Shown here one piece after another: positions 31,270-43,666 of a stretch of DNA of 44,296 nt. The notes under the pieces are model-generated. The model searched no databases, had not been told where the DNA came from, and saw only the letters and a list, made by a program, of their open reading frames with translations. The stretch spans positions 1-44,296 of the forward strand of contig JAQGBZ010000470.1 of assembly GCA_034687125.1 (NCBI GenBank), in the 5' to 3' direction. The DNA comes from Neelides folsomi. Its lineage: Eukaryota > Arthropoda > Collembola > Neelipleona > Neelidae. Both the position numbers and the translations under genes were made by a program. Within the stretch, counting starts at the first letter, position 1. Each line of letters opens with the position of its first letter.

Positions 31270-34200
31270 ATGGCGAAAAAAGGTCAGAAAGGTGGTGAAA
31301 CCACCGAAGGTGGCGGAGACGAAACCAAGCCGAGGGTGAAAAAGAAGAAACACCTGTTCAATAAAATAAGAAAACCTCCCGTCTTTCCCGAAGTTTCCCA
31401 AAATTCAAAGGACAGGAAGATCCGAAAAGTTAAGAAAAAACTTGGCCCGCGGCTCAAAGTGAAGAGAAAAGGATTAAAAAGAAATCCGAGTTTGGCACTT
31501 TCCTTAGGAAAAACTCCTCCAAAAATTGGAAAAAAACTGAGAAGAAAATCTGTAAAAGTTTCAAGTTCACTGTCAATGGACAAGAGCGATTCGGAGAAAC
31601 TTGTGAAGAGCAACAACACGATTTTGTCCATCACGAGCAGCAACAAAGGAAAGGAGACAAAATCCAAATGTTGGAATTCTCTCGTTCACCAAGGCCCAAG
31701 TTTTCCTCCGGAGTATAAAAAACTCCCGTTGGCTGTCAAATTCTTTTATAATAAAAAGTCGGTTTGCTTATCACCAGAAGCGGAAGAGGCGGCGGTCCAT
31801 TATGCTAAAATGTATCCAATTTATAAAGGAATGACATATGGAGCCAAAAAGAATTTCAACGATAATTTTTTTAATGTTCGTAATACATAAATAAATCAAT
31901 TAAATTAAATTCTATTTAATTAAAATTTTAAACTACTAGAAATTCTATAATATTAATTCTTCTATTCTACTAAAACTAGAATCATTAAAAATGCTTTTAA
32001 ATCTGAATTTTAAATTTTGATTTATAATTTAATTAGGACTGGAAAGAAACAATGACATCAACAGAGAAGAATTTAATAAGAGAAATGAAATTATGTGATT
32101 TTCGGAAAATTCGTCAATATGTGGCAGGAGAAGCTTTCAAAGTAAAAGGATTCGGAGAGTCAAATCCCCAGTCACTGGAACCAATAAAAAGAAATGATGT
32201 TGCGTCATTAGATGATGAGTTCCAAGCTGTTTTAAATTACAAAATCACTTCACCAGGTAAATTTCATTAAAAAAATCTTCCAGGGCTTCCAGAATAAATC
32301 ATTGGAAGCTTTAGAAGAAAAGATTTTAAAAAAAGTTAGGAAGAATTGATTTACCATCATTTTAAATAAAATCAACTTAAATAAAATCCCAAAACTCGTC
32401 GTTTTCAACTTTTTACGATTCATTTTTAGGGATTTTTATGTCAAAAAAGCGTCACCCGAAAAATGGATGTTACAGTCGACGTATTTCAGCTTCCGACATC
32501 ACAATAAATTGCAGTGAAGGGAAAATCCCGATTCCTCCGTCTGGACTTGGCAAATGGGGAAAGGTCGTGTCGGAAAAATCAGTTTTATGGCTCGCAAGGT
32601 GGAAAGATCCAGTTTTGGTATTTTATCACATAAAATAAATAAATCTTTCATTTGCACTCTCCAGTTTTATCGTTATTTTATTCTCTACGATTTAATATTT
32701 AATTTAGTTTTGTTTAAATCAATAAACTTTAAATCAATCCACCTCAATCTGTAGAGTAAACTTCTTGAGCAATGGTTGACCTAATATTAATATTTATCAT
32801 TAATATATATATTTTATTTTTTATAAAGGGAACCTACGTCTACATGCGACCTGACCAAGAATTAATGAAAACGAGCGAATCTGACCGCCAAATGTTTGAA
32901 AAAGCCCGGAAAATGAAAAAGGTCATTGGTCAGATCCGATCAGAATACACAAAGGATTTCATGCACAATGACGAATATCGACGTCAACTTTCCACTGCAT
33001 TTTATTTAATAGACCGTTTGGCTCTTCGTGTTGGGACGGAAAATGTTGATGATGAAGAATCCTTAGGAATTTTGAGTCTCCGATGCAAAAATGTATTACT
33101 TCACTGTCACTCAACGTCAGCCGCCGTTACACTCAAATATCTTCCGAAAGGGAATGAAAAAGGGCGACCGTATAAAAACCGTGTAGAAATCCTATTCCCG
33201 GTGTATTTCAATTTGAGGAAATTTACATCGGAGAAGGATGACGAGAATTTTGTTTTTCATCTTTTAACGGTACAAGTCATTTGCACATTCAATTTTAATT
33301 CCTAATCTCATGTCAAGTGTCATACTTTTAAATTCAAATTTGGTATTCAAATTTCAAATAATTGCGAAATTATTCAACCTGAAGTTTCAAATCTTTCTTT
33401 AGAAGTTATCTAACGTTAAAGTTAAAAAATAAGAGAATTTTTCTAATCGATATTGAAATTTTGATCAAAGGGGCCAAGTCTGAATTCCTACATGAAGCGA
33501 ATCTTTTCAGGGACGAATTCTCGAATCCTAAGAGCTCTTAATGCTTCAATGGCTCTCATCCAAAGTTTAATCGACGTGAGAAAAGAAGTGAACAAAGATC
33601 CTGAATTTAGAGGAACGGTCGAAGAGCATTTGTATGAATACAATCGGGCGAGAATGGGAGCTAAGAGGATTTGTAATCATACGAGAGACATTTCATGTAA
33701 AAACTACGAGCTGTATATTAAAAAGATAGAGAAAAGAATTACAGAAGCAAAAGAAACCATTAACACGTTAAGAGAAAAGATCAAACTCATCGACCCTGAT
33801 CCGTAAATCCTTTCACATTATTCAAACATATTAAATTTCATTTATTGCACATTTTTTCTTATATTTTATACGTTTATACCAAAGTTTCTTTTTTGCAATG
33901 AAGTTAATTGTCAGGTTTTTTTGTATTAATGAAGTATTTTGAGTTTTTATTGTATTTTGGTGTTCATTACTAGGGTTCAAGAAATTTCTCTCAGGAGGGT
34001 TGAACTAAATGCGAGATTGTACAAACTTCTTACCCAAGTGGCCAAACTTGAGATGAAGAAAGAAACTTTAGCTTTGGGAAGGGACGAAGATAATTTGAAG
34101 CTCAATTACTTTGATCCAAGAATAACAGTGGCTTGGTAAATAATAACATTTATAAAGATGGCAAATGTTTACCTAGATCAATTAGATAATAAATTTTTGG

Positions 34201-34424
34201 AATTTTTAATTCATTTATTCATTGATAATAACAGGATAACTTTAAAAAAATTTTTTCATATATTGTAATGACAAAGATAAATGAGAAATGTAATATAATG
34301 GATTTATATTTTAATACATAGGTGTTTGATTAACGAAGTTCCAATTAATCGGATATGGAGTTCAGTTGAAGAGAAAAGACATTGTTGGGCAATTCGACGA
34401 ACTGATTTCACATTTGTATTTTAA
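31270..34424 (+). CDS. Type IB DNA topoisomerase (TOP1-like), divergent (683 aa)
   Basis: Seven exons: 31270-31875, 32037-32256, 32430-32617, 32829-33269, 33471-33802, 33974-34135 and 34322-34424; the frame is open throughout. The enzyme relaxes supercoils by nicking one DNA strand through a 3'-phosphotyrosine. Residues 1-150 form a short Lys-rich nuclear-type head. The core follows (LVHQGPSFPPEY, KNFNDNFFNDWKETM, SASDITINCSEGK), then a coiled-coil linker and the C-terminal domain. All five catalytic residues of human TOP1 (R488, K532, R590, H632, Y723) have counterparts: R405 (LALRVGTE), K445 (YLPKGNE), R506 (ILRALNAS), H555 (RICNHTRD) and Y641 (KLNYFDPRITVAW). The family GRGNHPK loop reads SKKRHPK, and the residue after the catalytic Lys is Gly, not Asp. 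It is probably an active but fast-evolving paralogue. The first donor (GTTCGT) is weak. Confidence 0.85.
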
Positions 34425-34719
34425 AAAATTAAAAAGTTTTCTAAAAAAAATTCTTCCATTGGTTCATTTCTTTATATTTAAAACGTTCTTTATGTCCAAA
34501 CTTACTCTTTGCTTATTATCATTTATAATATTTAAATGTAGAATAATTAGTTAGAGTTAAATCACTTGAACTTTCACATTGGGTCATCTGGGTCAAAAAT
34601 ATTAACACAGAATAATAATATTTTAGTTTTTAAAAAAAGAATATTCAATTGATTGATTTTGGTGATTGACATTATTATTAACAATAAATTGAGTCACTTT
34701 AAATATATTTTAGCTTAAA

Positions 34720-36580
34720 TTATTCAATTCTGTCACAACAATGCCTACAAGGTAAAATTTTCTCCCTGAATTTGTTACTGAGGAGAAAGAGTATGATTGG
34801 AGTGAGACAGACGAGAGTCATACCGGAAACGTACACAGCATCAGAAAATGAATTATAAACATAAGCTCGAGTTTCATTAGGAATGATTTCCGGCCCAAGA
34901 TCATAGGGAAATAAACAAACTCCGAATGGAAGCCAACCAACAAAAAAAATGGTTGTGAAAATGCAAGCATTGCGAACCAGACGAAGTCGCGTCCCTGCAT
35001 AACCCCGATATTGTTGAACATTTTCTAATACATCTCTTCTCACCTGTCAATTGAACAAAGGATTATAAAAATTGCTTAGTTATCAATCTGGTAAATTGCA
35101 CAATTTTCAAAAACAACGGTTTGGTACCTTGCATAAGAGGAATTTGATTTTTGACCTCATGCGAATTGTTTCTGAAAAATTTTAAAAATTATTTCAAACT
35201 TATATCCGAACCATGACTAAGAATATCTTTAATAAATATTTAATATTTATTACGAAATTAAAATATAAATTATGCTACCAATTAACAAAATGAAGGCAGG
35301 AGCAATATGAACAGTGATGACTTGAATTGTTAAATAGACGATGTGAATGACTTTGTTGTTCAACAATAAGATCTACATAAATAATTCAAATGTAATATAT
35401 GTTATAATACCTACATTATGAATTAGTAATTAATAAGGTGCAAATGGTAATAAGCCCATCCGCTTGAAAAGACACGCTGAATAAATATTTGAAAATAAAA
35501 TGGACCTTTAGGCAGAATTGTTTTTTCGCATTCGGATTGAAGGAGATCATGAATATCCGAGGGAGAGTGAGGAGAATAGAACAAGTCCAAACAAGTGCAA
35601 TTCGGTAAATTATTGATTTCCCACTTGGGTTCATAAGTGGAGGACTCATAGCCACCCGTGACCGTTCCAAGCTTATGGCCATTGTTGTGAGCGCCACAAT
35701 TGAAATTGATAGACCTAATGATGGCAAACCAAACAAAAGCCACATTTAATTTCGGCTGATGTCTGTTTCAAATCAACAACTTACCATTAGCTTAAAAGTG
35801 TAAATAATAAATAAAGTTTTTTTAAAAAGGAGAAAAGTACAAATAGAAAGAACATTTTGAACTCACGAGAATAGAAGACATTGAAGTGGCAAGTTGGTCT
35901 TGAGATGGGAAAAATAAAAAATCCGCTCTTTTCCAACGACTTTACGATAATTGTGAAAATGAACAATAGCGACCCAATGCTCAAGTTCACCAATAAGTAG
36001 TTAGCAGGTCTGAAAGATCAAATTAAATCAAGTCACGTCAAAGTTAATTTTATAAATAATTCTTCCAACAATAATTCTTTTAATTGTTTCATATCATGTA
36101 TCTACCCTATCTACTTATTAAATTCATACAATCGATGCTATAAAATACTAGATAAATAGCTTATTTTCTAATATAAAATTGGAAAACTAAAATAAAGGTG
36201 AAGAATACCAAAATAAAAGGAAATAGACATTTGATAAATGATCATAAAATAATTAAATGAAATGAATCTTACTTCCGGTTAGTCGGAATTCCGAGAATGA
36301 TCCCAAGGACAATGAGATTTCCAAAGAATCCAATAGCAGCAATGGAAAAGGCAAAGAAAGAGAATTCTAAAGGAAAGGGCCCAGAAGCCCAGGACACATC
36401 CTGTCCAATCTCTCCACTGCTATTCGTATAACTGATATTATCTAAGTTCATGTCTGGGAACGTCAAGTCGTGAGAAGAGTTGTTTCCACACTGGGAATCA
36501 TCAAACCAACCGAACCGCGGATTGAATTCTTCTAAAAGTTTCCTCCTTTGCGTTCGCGTCCCAAAATTGTGTGCTTTCAT
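34720..36580 (-). CDS. Class A GPCR paralogue 1 (373 aa)
   Basis: Six exons on the minus strand: 36580-36273, 36009-35867, 35714-35506, 35372-35279, 35171-35128 and 35043-34720. The N-terminus (about 65 residues) has several N-glycosylation sequons. Seven hydrophobic segments follow: TM1 with FFGNLIVLGII (the GN of class A), TM2 (ANYLLVNLSIGSLLFIF), a Cys before TM3 (PTCHF), TM3 ending SLERSR in place of DRY, TM4 (VWTCSILLTLPRIF), TM5 (HIAPAFILLI), TM6 (FFVGWLPFGVCLFPYDL) and TM7 with LTPIILFLL in place of NPxxY. It is a plasma-membrane receptor of unknown ligand. It has the same exon plan as the next gene. The donor of exon 3 (GTCCAT) is weak but matches the paralogue's position. Confidence 0.72.
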
Positions 36581-36790
36581 TTCCGAGCCAAATCCTTTCT
36601 CTTTATCTCATCATGGAGAAAATAAATCAAAACTTCGTTGTTCCATTCAACACATTTCCACTATATTTAATATTTAATCACTATCAATTAATTTATTTTC
36701 GTAAGTACTTTTAGGTAGTTAATTTAAGCACATGTAATTTTTAAAATTAATCATGTCTTTATCTTAATTGTTTTATTATCATTTTTTATT

Positions 36791-38941
36791 TTATCTCATG
36801 GGAGAACAAAAAAGCGAAGCTCTCAAATTATGACTCAAACTGAACAACGTCGCTGGAGTTAGACAAATGACAAAATAGCCAAAATGGAAAATAAAGTTTT
36901 TGTATAAAAATTGGAAAAAAGCTCTCCGCTCTTCTGAAATGATTTGGGATGGGAGGTCATAGGGCAGAAGGACGATTCCTGTGGGTAGCCAGCAAAGGAG
37001 GAAAATTGTCGTAAAAACACAGGCGTTTTTGACAAGACGCAAACGGTGGCTTCCGCTCACGTCCCCGTTCTCTGCCTTTATAAAATTACGATTCATTATG
37101 TAGTTAATTTGCTATTGTCTTTAATGTGAATGAGACTTACAACATTGATGCATTAACAAATAATGAATGAAAGTTTTATGGTAAATTGGATTTGGACGTA
37201 CTTTGCAAAAGACCATAAATTTTATTTTTGCCCACATTCGAGCAGCTTCTGAAAACATAAGGTCTTTGAATTACAAAGTTCGGATTTATAGCTTGTTTTG
37301 GACAGAAACTGAAACGCTTAAATAAGTTTTAATAATATTTGACAGACCTTGAAAGAGAATTAGAGCTGGAGCTATGAAGATAACGAATCCATATAGGAAT
37401 ATATACACAGTGTGAAGAAAGATGCTTTGAAACATCAGAACCTGAAATTATGGGATAAAGGGATTAATACCAAGAAAGTTGGCGAGAAATAATTATTAAC
37501 AACTTCCCAATACAAGAAACTTTTAGTTAAACTTTAATTACACGATCCTTTCATTTCCTTCACACTTAATCAATAGTTGGAAATGAACTAACTGACTTTA
37601 ATTATAAATTATTAAATGATCAAAGTTGACATTAATGTTAAACTTATGGTTACTACATATTATTACATATTGATAATTAATGTACTGCGTATATCAGTAA
37701 ATCAAATCTCAAATGATAAATCTACAGCTTGAAACAGATTTTACCTTTTTACATTTTCTTCCTTCGGAAAGTGGATCGTAAGAATACATGAAGATTCTGG
37801 GAATGATGAAGATAATTGAAAAGATCCAAATAGCGGAAATTTTCATTAAAATTGATGAAATCTTTGAAGGATATTCAAGCGGAGATCGAGCAATTTTGGA
37901 GCGATCAAGACTTAAAGCTGTTGTGGTTAAGGCCAAGACTGGCATTGGAATTCCTAAACCAAAAAATTTTATTCTCAAATAATTAATTTATTATTAATTA
38001 ACTTTCAATTATTATTTTATTATAGATTATTAAAAACTATTAACATGAAAAACTATAAAATGAATAGGAAAGATTCATCAAAGTTAAAAAAATTCTATTG
38101 ATAAAAATGTAACGTTCTCCTTAAAATATATTTCTATTGGAATATAACATCTGCAGATCTTACTGTATGCAACAGCCGTGAAAGCACAGGTGTATTCGGA
38201 ATAATGAAAAAAATTTGGATTGAAGTCTTCAATGCATCTGGCAGTCATGGCCATGATGAAGAAAATAGAAGAGATGCACAAATTCAAGATGAAGTAATTT
38301 CCCGGTCTGGAAAATTGATAGTTAAATTATTCAACTTTTTATATGCCAAAATATTTTATAGGAAAAGTTTTAAAGAAAAGTTATAAAATACAATTGAGGG
38401 TTTAATGATCTTCAACAAATGAAACAAAAATTCACATTATAATATTTAAATAAATAAATTAAAGTATAAAAGTTCAACTTTATCATAGAATTGAAAAGTT
38501 TAAAAACGTATCACTCAATTCAACTTATGTAATTGTCCAATTGTTCAAAAGGGTTCTATTTGTAATTTCAAATTCAACTTTTTATTAAAAGTATATTATG
38601 TAAGAAAAATATCAAAGATCTCGCCTTTTTATTAATCCATCCAACAAAAAATATCTTAATCACGTAATGCATAAATACATAATAATATAGCTACTTGAAA
38701 AACTATACTTGCACAGATGCTCTAAATTTTTCCAATAATAATAATAATAAAAAGTAAAGTAATATTTAATATTTTGAATTTTGAATAATGGATCGAAAAG
38801 TTACTTTTTTCGTAGTTTTTTATTTACTCCTATAAGGAAAATGATTAAACAATCTCCAACGAGGCCGAAAAGTGAAAGTAGAAAGAACAACACTGAAATT
38901 TCAACTGGGAATTTTGAGATCGCAGTTGTTGTCGAATTCAT
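36791..38941 (-). CDS. Class A GPCR paralogue 2 (304 aa)
   Basis: Exons 38941-38805, 38306-38164, 37953-37745, 37441-37348, 37248-37202 and 37075-36791. Exons 2, 3 and 4 have exactly the same lengths (143, 209 and 94 nt) and phases as in paralogue 1, which confirms both models and a tandem duplication. The N-terminus is very short. TM1 has LVGDCLII (GD for GN), TM2 has GNYFILNLCISSIFFIM, TM3 ends SLDRSKIARSP, TM4 has WIFSIIFIIPRIF, TM5 has FIAPALILF, TM6 has LLCWLPTGIVLLPYDLP and TM7 has CLTPATLF where class A receptors have NPxxY. It may be a receptor for a peptide or small molecule; I cannot assign a ligand. The order (paralogue 2 upstream of paralogue 1) leaves about 0.2 kb between the genes. 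Confidence 0.7.
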
Positions 38942-38991
38942 TGTTTCACGTTTTAATCACATTAATAATTTATTAAATTATATATAACTTT

Positions 38992-39318
38992 TCATTCAGC
39001 TTGACTTGTATTGATAGTATCACATTTAATCATGTACAATTGTGATGCTAAATATATTGTAATTTTGTAGTACAAATTGTATTCGTGTAAAATGAAGATG
39101 TCACATTGAATTAAAGTGGTTATCAAAAAGAATAAAAAAATGTGAGATAAGTCAAGACTCCTGAAAAATGTATCTGTATAGGTGTGAAAATGAGTTTGAT
39201 CCGGATCTCGAACAGTCGGGAACTGTGAGTTAAATACCAAAATTTTTTCCGGTTGAAATGGGTTGAAATGGATATAATAGAAAGCATAAACGCCTGCGTC
39301 TTTGACTCCCATCCTCAT
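38992..39318 (-). CDS. Unrecognised ORF, 108 aa, with a possible membrane segment
   Basis: An open frame upstream of GPCR paralogue 2 on the same strand. It begins GVKDAGVYAFYYI, faintly like the end of an immunoglobulin V domain (D-A-G-x-Y), and has a hydrophobic stretch (SHIFLFFLITTLIQCDIFIL) that could span a membrane. It could be an exon of a membrane protein, or chance. I found no partner exon. The later part is AT-rich and looks like non-coding sequence in frame. Confidence 0.25.
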   Translation of the reverse strand: MRMGVKDAGVYAFYYIHFNPFQPEKILVFNSQFPTVRDPDQTHFHTYTDTFFRSLDLSHIFLFFLITTLIQCDIFILHEYNLYYKITIYLASQLYMIKCDTINTSQAE

Positions 39319-40247
39319 TACTCAACCACATCCAATTTCATCCTTTGGGCAAAACTTTTACTATTTGAAATTTTAGATCTTTGAACTTAAATTGAATTGA
39401 ATAATATTGAATTTAAAATTATTATAATATGAAACAAAGCTTATATGTTATGTATTACATACGAATTATATTGTACTTTGTATACTTTTACCATATTACC
39501 ATATAAGTATAATGTATTTTATTCACTGAAGTGTTTTATATACAAGTACAGATACCTTTTAGAATTTAAAATCAAATCCAATAAATAAAATATAAATATA
39601 CTAGAAATATCAATTTTAAACCCTTACATTGGTATTCATATTATTAGGTATTATGTTATTTCCTTTGATTTATATAATAGTAGTTTCATTGCTCATTGCT
39701 CAAGTTTCATATTTATTTCAATTCAAATCAATTTTCTAATTTATAAATTCTGATACAATATTTATAATATTAGGAACTCAAATTTGCTTTTATCCTACTG
39801 AGATAAAATATTACAAAAAATTTTTGGGGTTTTTGATTGGTCGCGTGAAAAGTAAATTTGACTCCTTTGGCCTCGTTGTATTCATTAACGAGGAGCTCAT
39901 TTAAATTGAAATATATTGGGATTTAAATATTGTAGCATATTGCTCTAATTATTATGATGTATACGAAGCATCCGAATATAGTGGTCCTACGAATATAAAT
40001 TTTCAATGCATCATCCGGTCAGTCCAATTGAAGAGACTGAGCACTTTAAAAGTTTACATTATTAATGCATCCGTATTACACTGAAGATTTCTACTGATAT
40101 AACGAATGTACGTAAATATTACATTACTTTACAAAGCTTTGTCTCATCGACAGCTTCCTATTCATCCCATTCTATTTTAAAACAAAATTAGAAATTCCAT
40201 ATTCTTTGGAATTTTCACCATTGAAATTCATCCAATTCTCTGTGAAA
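39319..40247. other. Intergenic region upstream of the first P450
   Basis: AT-rich, no supported gene or repeat. A somewhat less AT-rich block lies near 39835-39900. An ATG at 40206, in frame with the P450, would extend its N-terminus by 14 residues. Confidence 0.35.
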
Positions 40248-42313
40248 ATGTTTTTAGATATAATTTATTTGTGTGGAAGTCTCTATATTATTTATTACTT
40301 ATTTAATCGAATCATGAACATTGGGAGCCGAAAATGGAAACGAAGAGGATTCGAACTCATTTCTTCGTCTTATTCTTTTTTGGAACGTGTGACTGAACAT
40401 AAAACAATAGAAGAAGTGGACGAAGATTTTTATTGTCAAATTAAAAAGAAAAGACTAAATTATGCAATAATATTTGAACTCCGAAACGCCACTTTGTTCA
40501 TTAAAAGCCCGGAGGTTCTGAGGAAAATTATGATTAGCGATTTTGAAACTTTCGTAAACCGACGAGAAATCAAAATACCGAAAATGGAAATTCTTCACAA
40601 AATGCTCCTCAACTTGGAAGGGCAAGAATGGAGAGATATGAGAAATTTATTAAATCCAATTTTCACAACAGGTTTGGTGGAATTTTAATTTTATCATAAA
40701 TAGTAATTTTACAAAAAGTTATAATCCGCAATATATTAAAAATTTATATTTTAATTAACTTTTACGAAATAATTGTTATTAGTACATAAATTAGAAATGT
40801 CGACTCTGAAATTAATTTTTATATTTATTATTTATAAGGGAAATTTCGTCGAATGTTCAATTGGTTCCACTCGTGTTCAAAAGAAGTTGAAACTTTGATC
40901 AATAATGAAATTAACAATGGAAGAAATGCTATCGATATTGAACAAGTTTTAGGGCGATGTTCAATGGACATAGCGGCAGCCTCAGTCTGTGGAATTAAAT
41001 CCAACTCAATTAAAAACGAAAAAGACCTTTTTTATCTACACGGGAAAAAATTGCAAGATGTGAAATGGAAAAAAATTGTCGATTTCTGCTCCACCGCCGC
41101 GCCAAAAATATTAGAATTTTTTCAACTACAAATGTTTAATAAACAATCTGCTGATTTTATTCTTGAATCAATTGAAAAAGCTCTTGGAAAAATTACAAAA
41201 GAGAAACCTCATTCAAAAGACAAACAAAATAATGTCCTTCAATTAATGGTAAATTCGAGAGAAGATCGGCTGGAAAATACAAATGATGAAATTGGGACAT
41301 TTGAAAAAGAAGCAATCTTGAAGAACAAAGGAAAACCGATGTTGAATGTCACAAATGAGGATTTAATTTCAAATGCTTTTCTCTTCATGTCTGCAGGGTT
41401 TGAATCAATTGAAAGCCTTTTGGTTTTTGTAATGTTTGAATTAGCGGTTGCTCCAGAAATTCAAGAGAAATTGGCAAAGGAAATTAAATCAAGTTTTGAT
41501 GGAGAAGGAGGGAAATTAACTTTTGATTCTGTCAATAAAATGGAGTATTTGGATAGAATATTTTCAGGTACCTTGTTTTAATAGTAAGATTAAAACAATA
41601 ATAAATTCAATTTAAACAATAGACGATATTTAAAAAAGAATGAAATTTTTAACTAAACCACTAGAACTCTTCTAAAGACTTTTATCAATTTATTAAATTA
41701 TTTTATAATTTACAAATAACTAATTCGAAAAATTAATGAATTTTTAATGAATTTCAGAAACATTGCGAAAACATCCACCAATAGGTCGAACGGAACGAGT
41801 GTCTTCCATTGATTACAGATTCCCAGACACAAATGTTGTTTTACCCAAAGGAACCAAAGTGGTAATTCCTATTTACGCCATTCATCATGATCCTGCATTT
41901 TATCCAAATCCGGAATTATTCAACCCTGACAGATTTCTCCCTGAGGAGATTGCAAAGAGGAATCCTTATTCTTATTTGCCTTTTGGTCATGGACCCAGAA
42001 ATTGCATTGGTTAGTAATAATTTATTCTATCTTGAATTTTACATTTTTATAAAGCAAAAAAATGATTAAATAAATTAATTAATTTACAAAACTAATTGAA
42101 TAATCCAATAATATTTCGTAATGTATATTAATGTATTTAGGAATGAGATTTTCTTTAATCGAAGCTAAAACAATTATTGCAAATATTATCCTCAATTTCA
42201 TCGTTGAGCCGAATGAGAAAACGGAGATTCCCATCAAGCACATGATAAAATCAGGGAATACTAAACCCAAAGGCGGATGTTTTTTAAGTTACAACAAACG
42301 AAATTTTCATTGA
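40248..42313 (+). CDS. Cytochrome P450, CYP3-clan-like (525 aa)
   Basis: Exons 40248-40671, 40839-41567, 41758-42009 and 42141-42313 (all introns phase 1) join to 525 aa, a normal P450 length. It is a haem monooxygenase held in the ER membrane by the N-terminal helix (FLDIIYLCGSLYIIYYLF). Landmarks are the helix C motif W-x3-R (EWRDMRN), the I-helix oxygen-activation motif SAGFES (326-331, Ser where most have Thr), ExxR as ETLRKHPP (385-388), PERF-like NPDRFLPEE, and the haem loop FGHGPRNCIG with Cys467. The haem-loop context (GPRNCIGMRF) resembles the CYP3 clan (CYP6/CYP9 type), linked with xenobiotic metabolism; the substrate is unknown. I chose ATG 40248 rather than 40206 because it aligns with the start of the neighbouring P450. 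Confidence 0.88.
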
Positions 42314-43666
42314 TTTACTCTAAATAAGTTTTTGTGAGTTTGTAAATATTTTATTATACGTAACAAATATTATCTGTTTTAAAATAAAGCGTTAAAAATA
42401 AATTAGCTTAATATTCACGTTATTATTTTATATTTATTGATTAAAATAATAATAATCTAATGAATTTTTTATATAATGTATATTCATACCATTATTCCAT
42501 ACTTATGTATAAATGTTATAAATTAATAGTAGTTATGAATAAAAAATTGGAAAAAGTTTCAGAAAGTGAAGTAATATACTTTACCTATAAATACTTGCCG
42601 GCACAATATGCACGTATGGATTCAATGAAACACCAAAGATTTTTTCATTTAATTTGTATTATCATAAAAGTCCTTGAGAATTCTTTTATGTTGGATGATT
42701 GAATGCATTCTTATTCATTTAATGTTAGTATTATAAATATAACATTTATGGCTATATTAAGACATTTCATTAGGAGCTTCTTCAACTTTTAAGTGTTGAC
42801 TCCCCAGGATATTTCATTTTTTGGGCTTTTTAAGATTTTTTTCCATATTGTTGAAAGACTCAATTTAATGCTTATATCATTATCTACAATCTCAATGTCA
42901 AATATTTTGCTAGTTATCTAATAATATCCAATACACATTACATTATGTACTATCATATATTATAGTCAGGGGAATGAGGGGGACGGCGGAAAATGAAGAA
43001 ATTCCACGCCGTCGCGAAAGGGAAAGGAGGAAGGGGAAGCGAAGGGGACAGAGAGAGCGTTGGAGAAGACTTGGGTTTAGACGCCTTTGAAATTACAATT
43101 ATATATCTACACATATAACATAAGTTCTTTAATAAAGGTTAACTCAAAAGTCCAAAGAGAGAGAATAAGCAAATCCTTAAATAGTGGAGTAATAAATATT
43201 TTGTTTTCTCATCTCTTTCCTAAATTCATCCATTTCAAATTCACCGAATTTTCCCTAACATAAATCGGAGAAATTCGGTCAAGGTTTTGTCTGGTTTCTC
43301 TTCGTTCACCAGTGGGAGCTATCGGACATAAAGGGGAAGAAGCAGTGGGATGAAAACATCTACAGATATATAACATTATATGAAGTTAATATTAACCACT
43401 AGTAGTGATCAAGTGTTTAAGTCTCAAGTTCACTTTTTATGTATATCGTAATATTTACATAACTTTATCATTCAAATTGAAAAAATGAGAAATTCCTTTT
43501 ACAATTAGTAAATAGTACATAGACAGGAAATACAGGGACGTAAGATAACTTTAGTATTAAGTAAAATCTTTGATATTTGCGAATATTTTACACAATTAAT
43601 TTTTAAATAATAATAAATAGTTACTTGTAAATAGTAAATTGATCAATAAATAATTAGAGATTAAAA
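42314..43666. other. Intergenic region between the two P450 genes
   Basis: Mostly AT-rich, with an abrupt GC- and purine-rich block at 42966-43085 that includes a possible stem (GACGGCG at 42982 with CGCCGTC at 43007). An ORF at 42460-42702 has AT-rich random composition and is not supported. The end of the region should hold the promoter of the second P450. Confidence 0.4.

Noticed and set aside
31284..31667. Minus-strand frame of 127 codons opposite the topoisomerase head
   Set aside because: Phe/Ser/Leu-rich antisense of a Lys-rich coding sequence; no domain.
42460..42702. 80-codon plus-strand ORF downstream of the first P450
   Set aside because: AT-driven composition (Tyr, Ile, Lys, Asn), no domain, no splice context.
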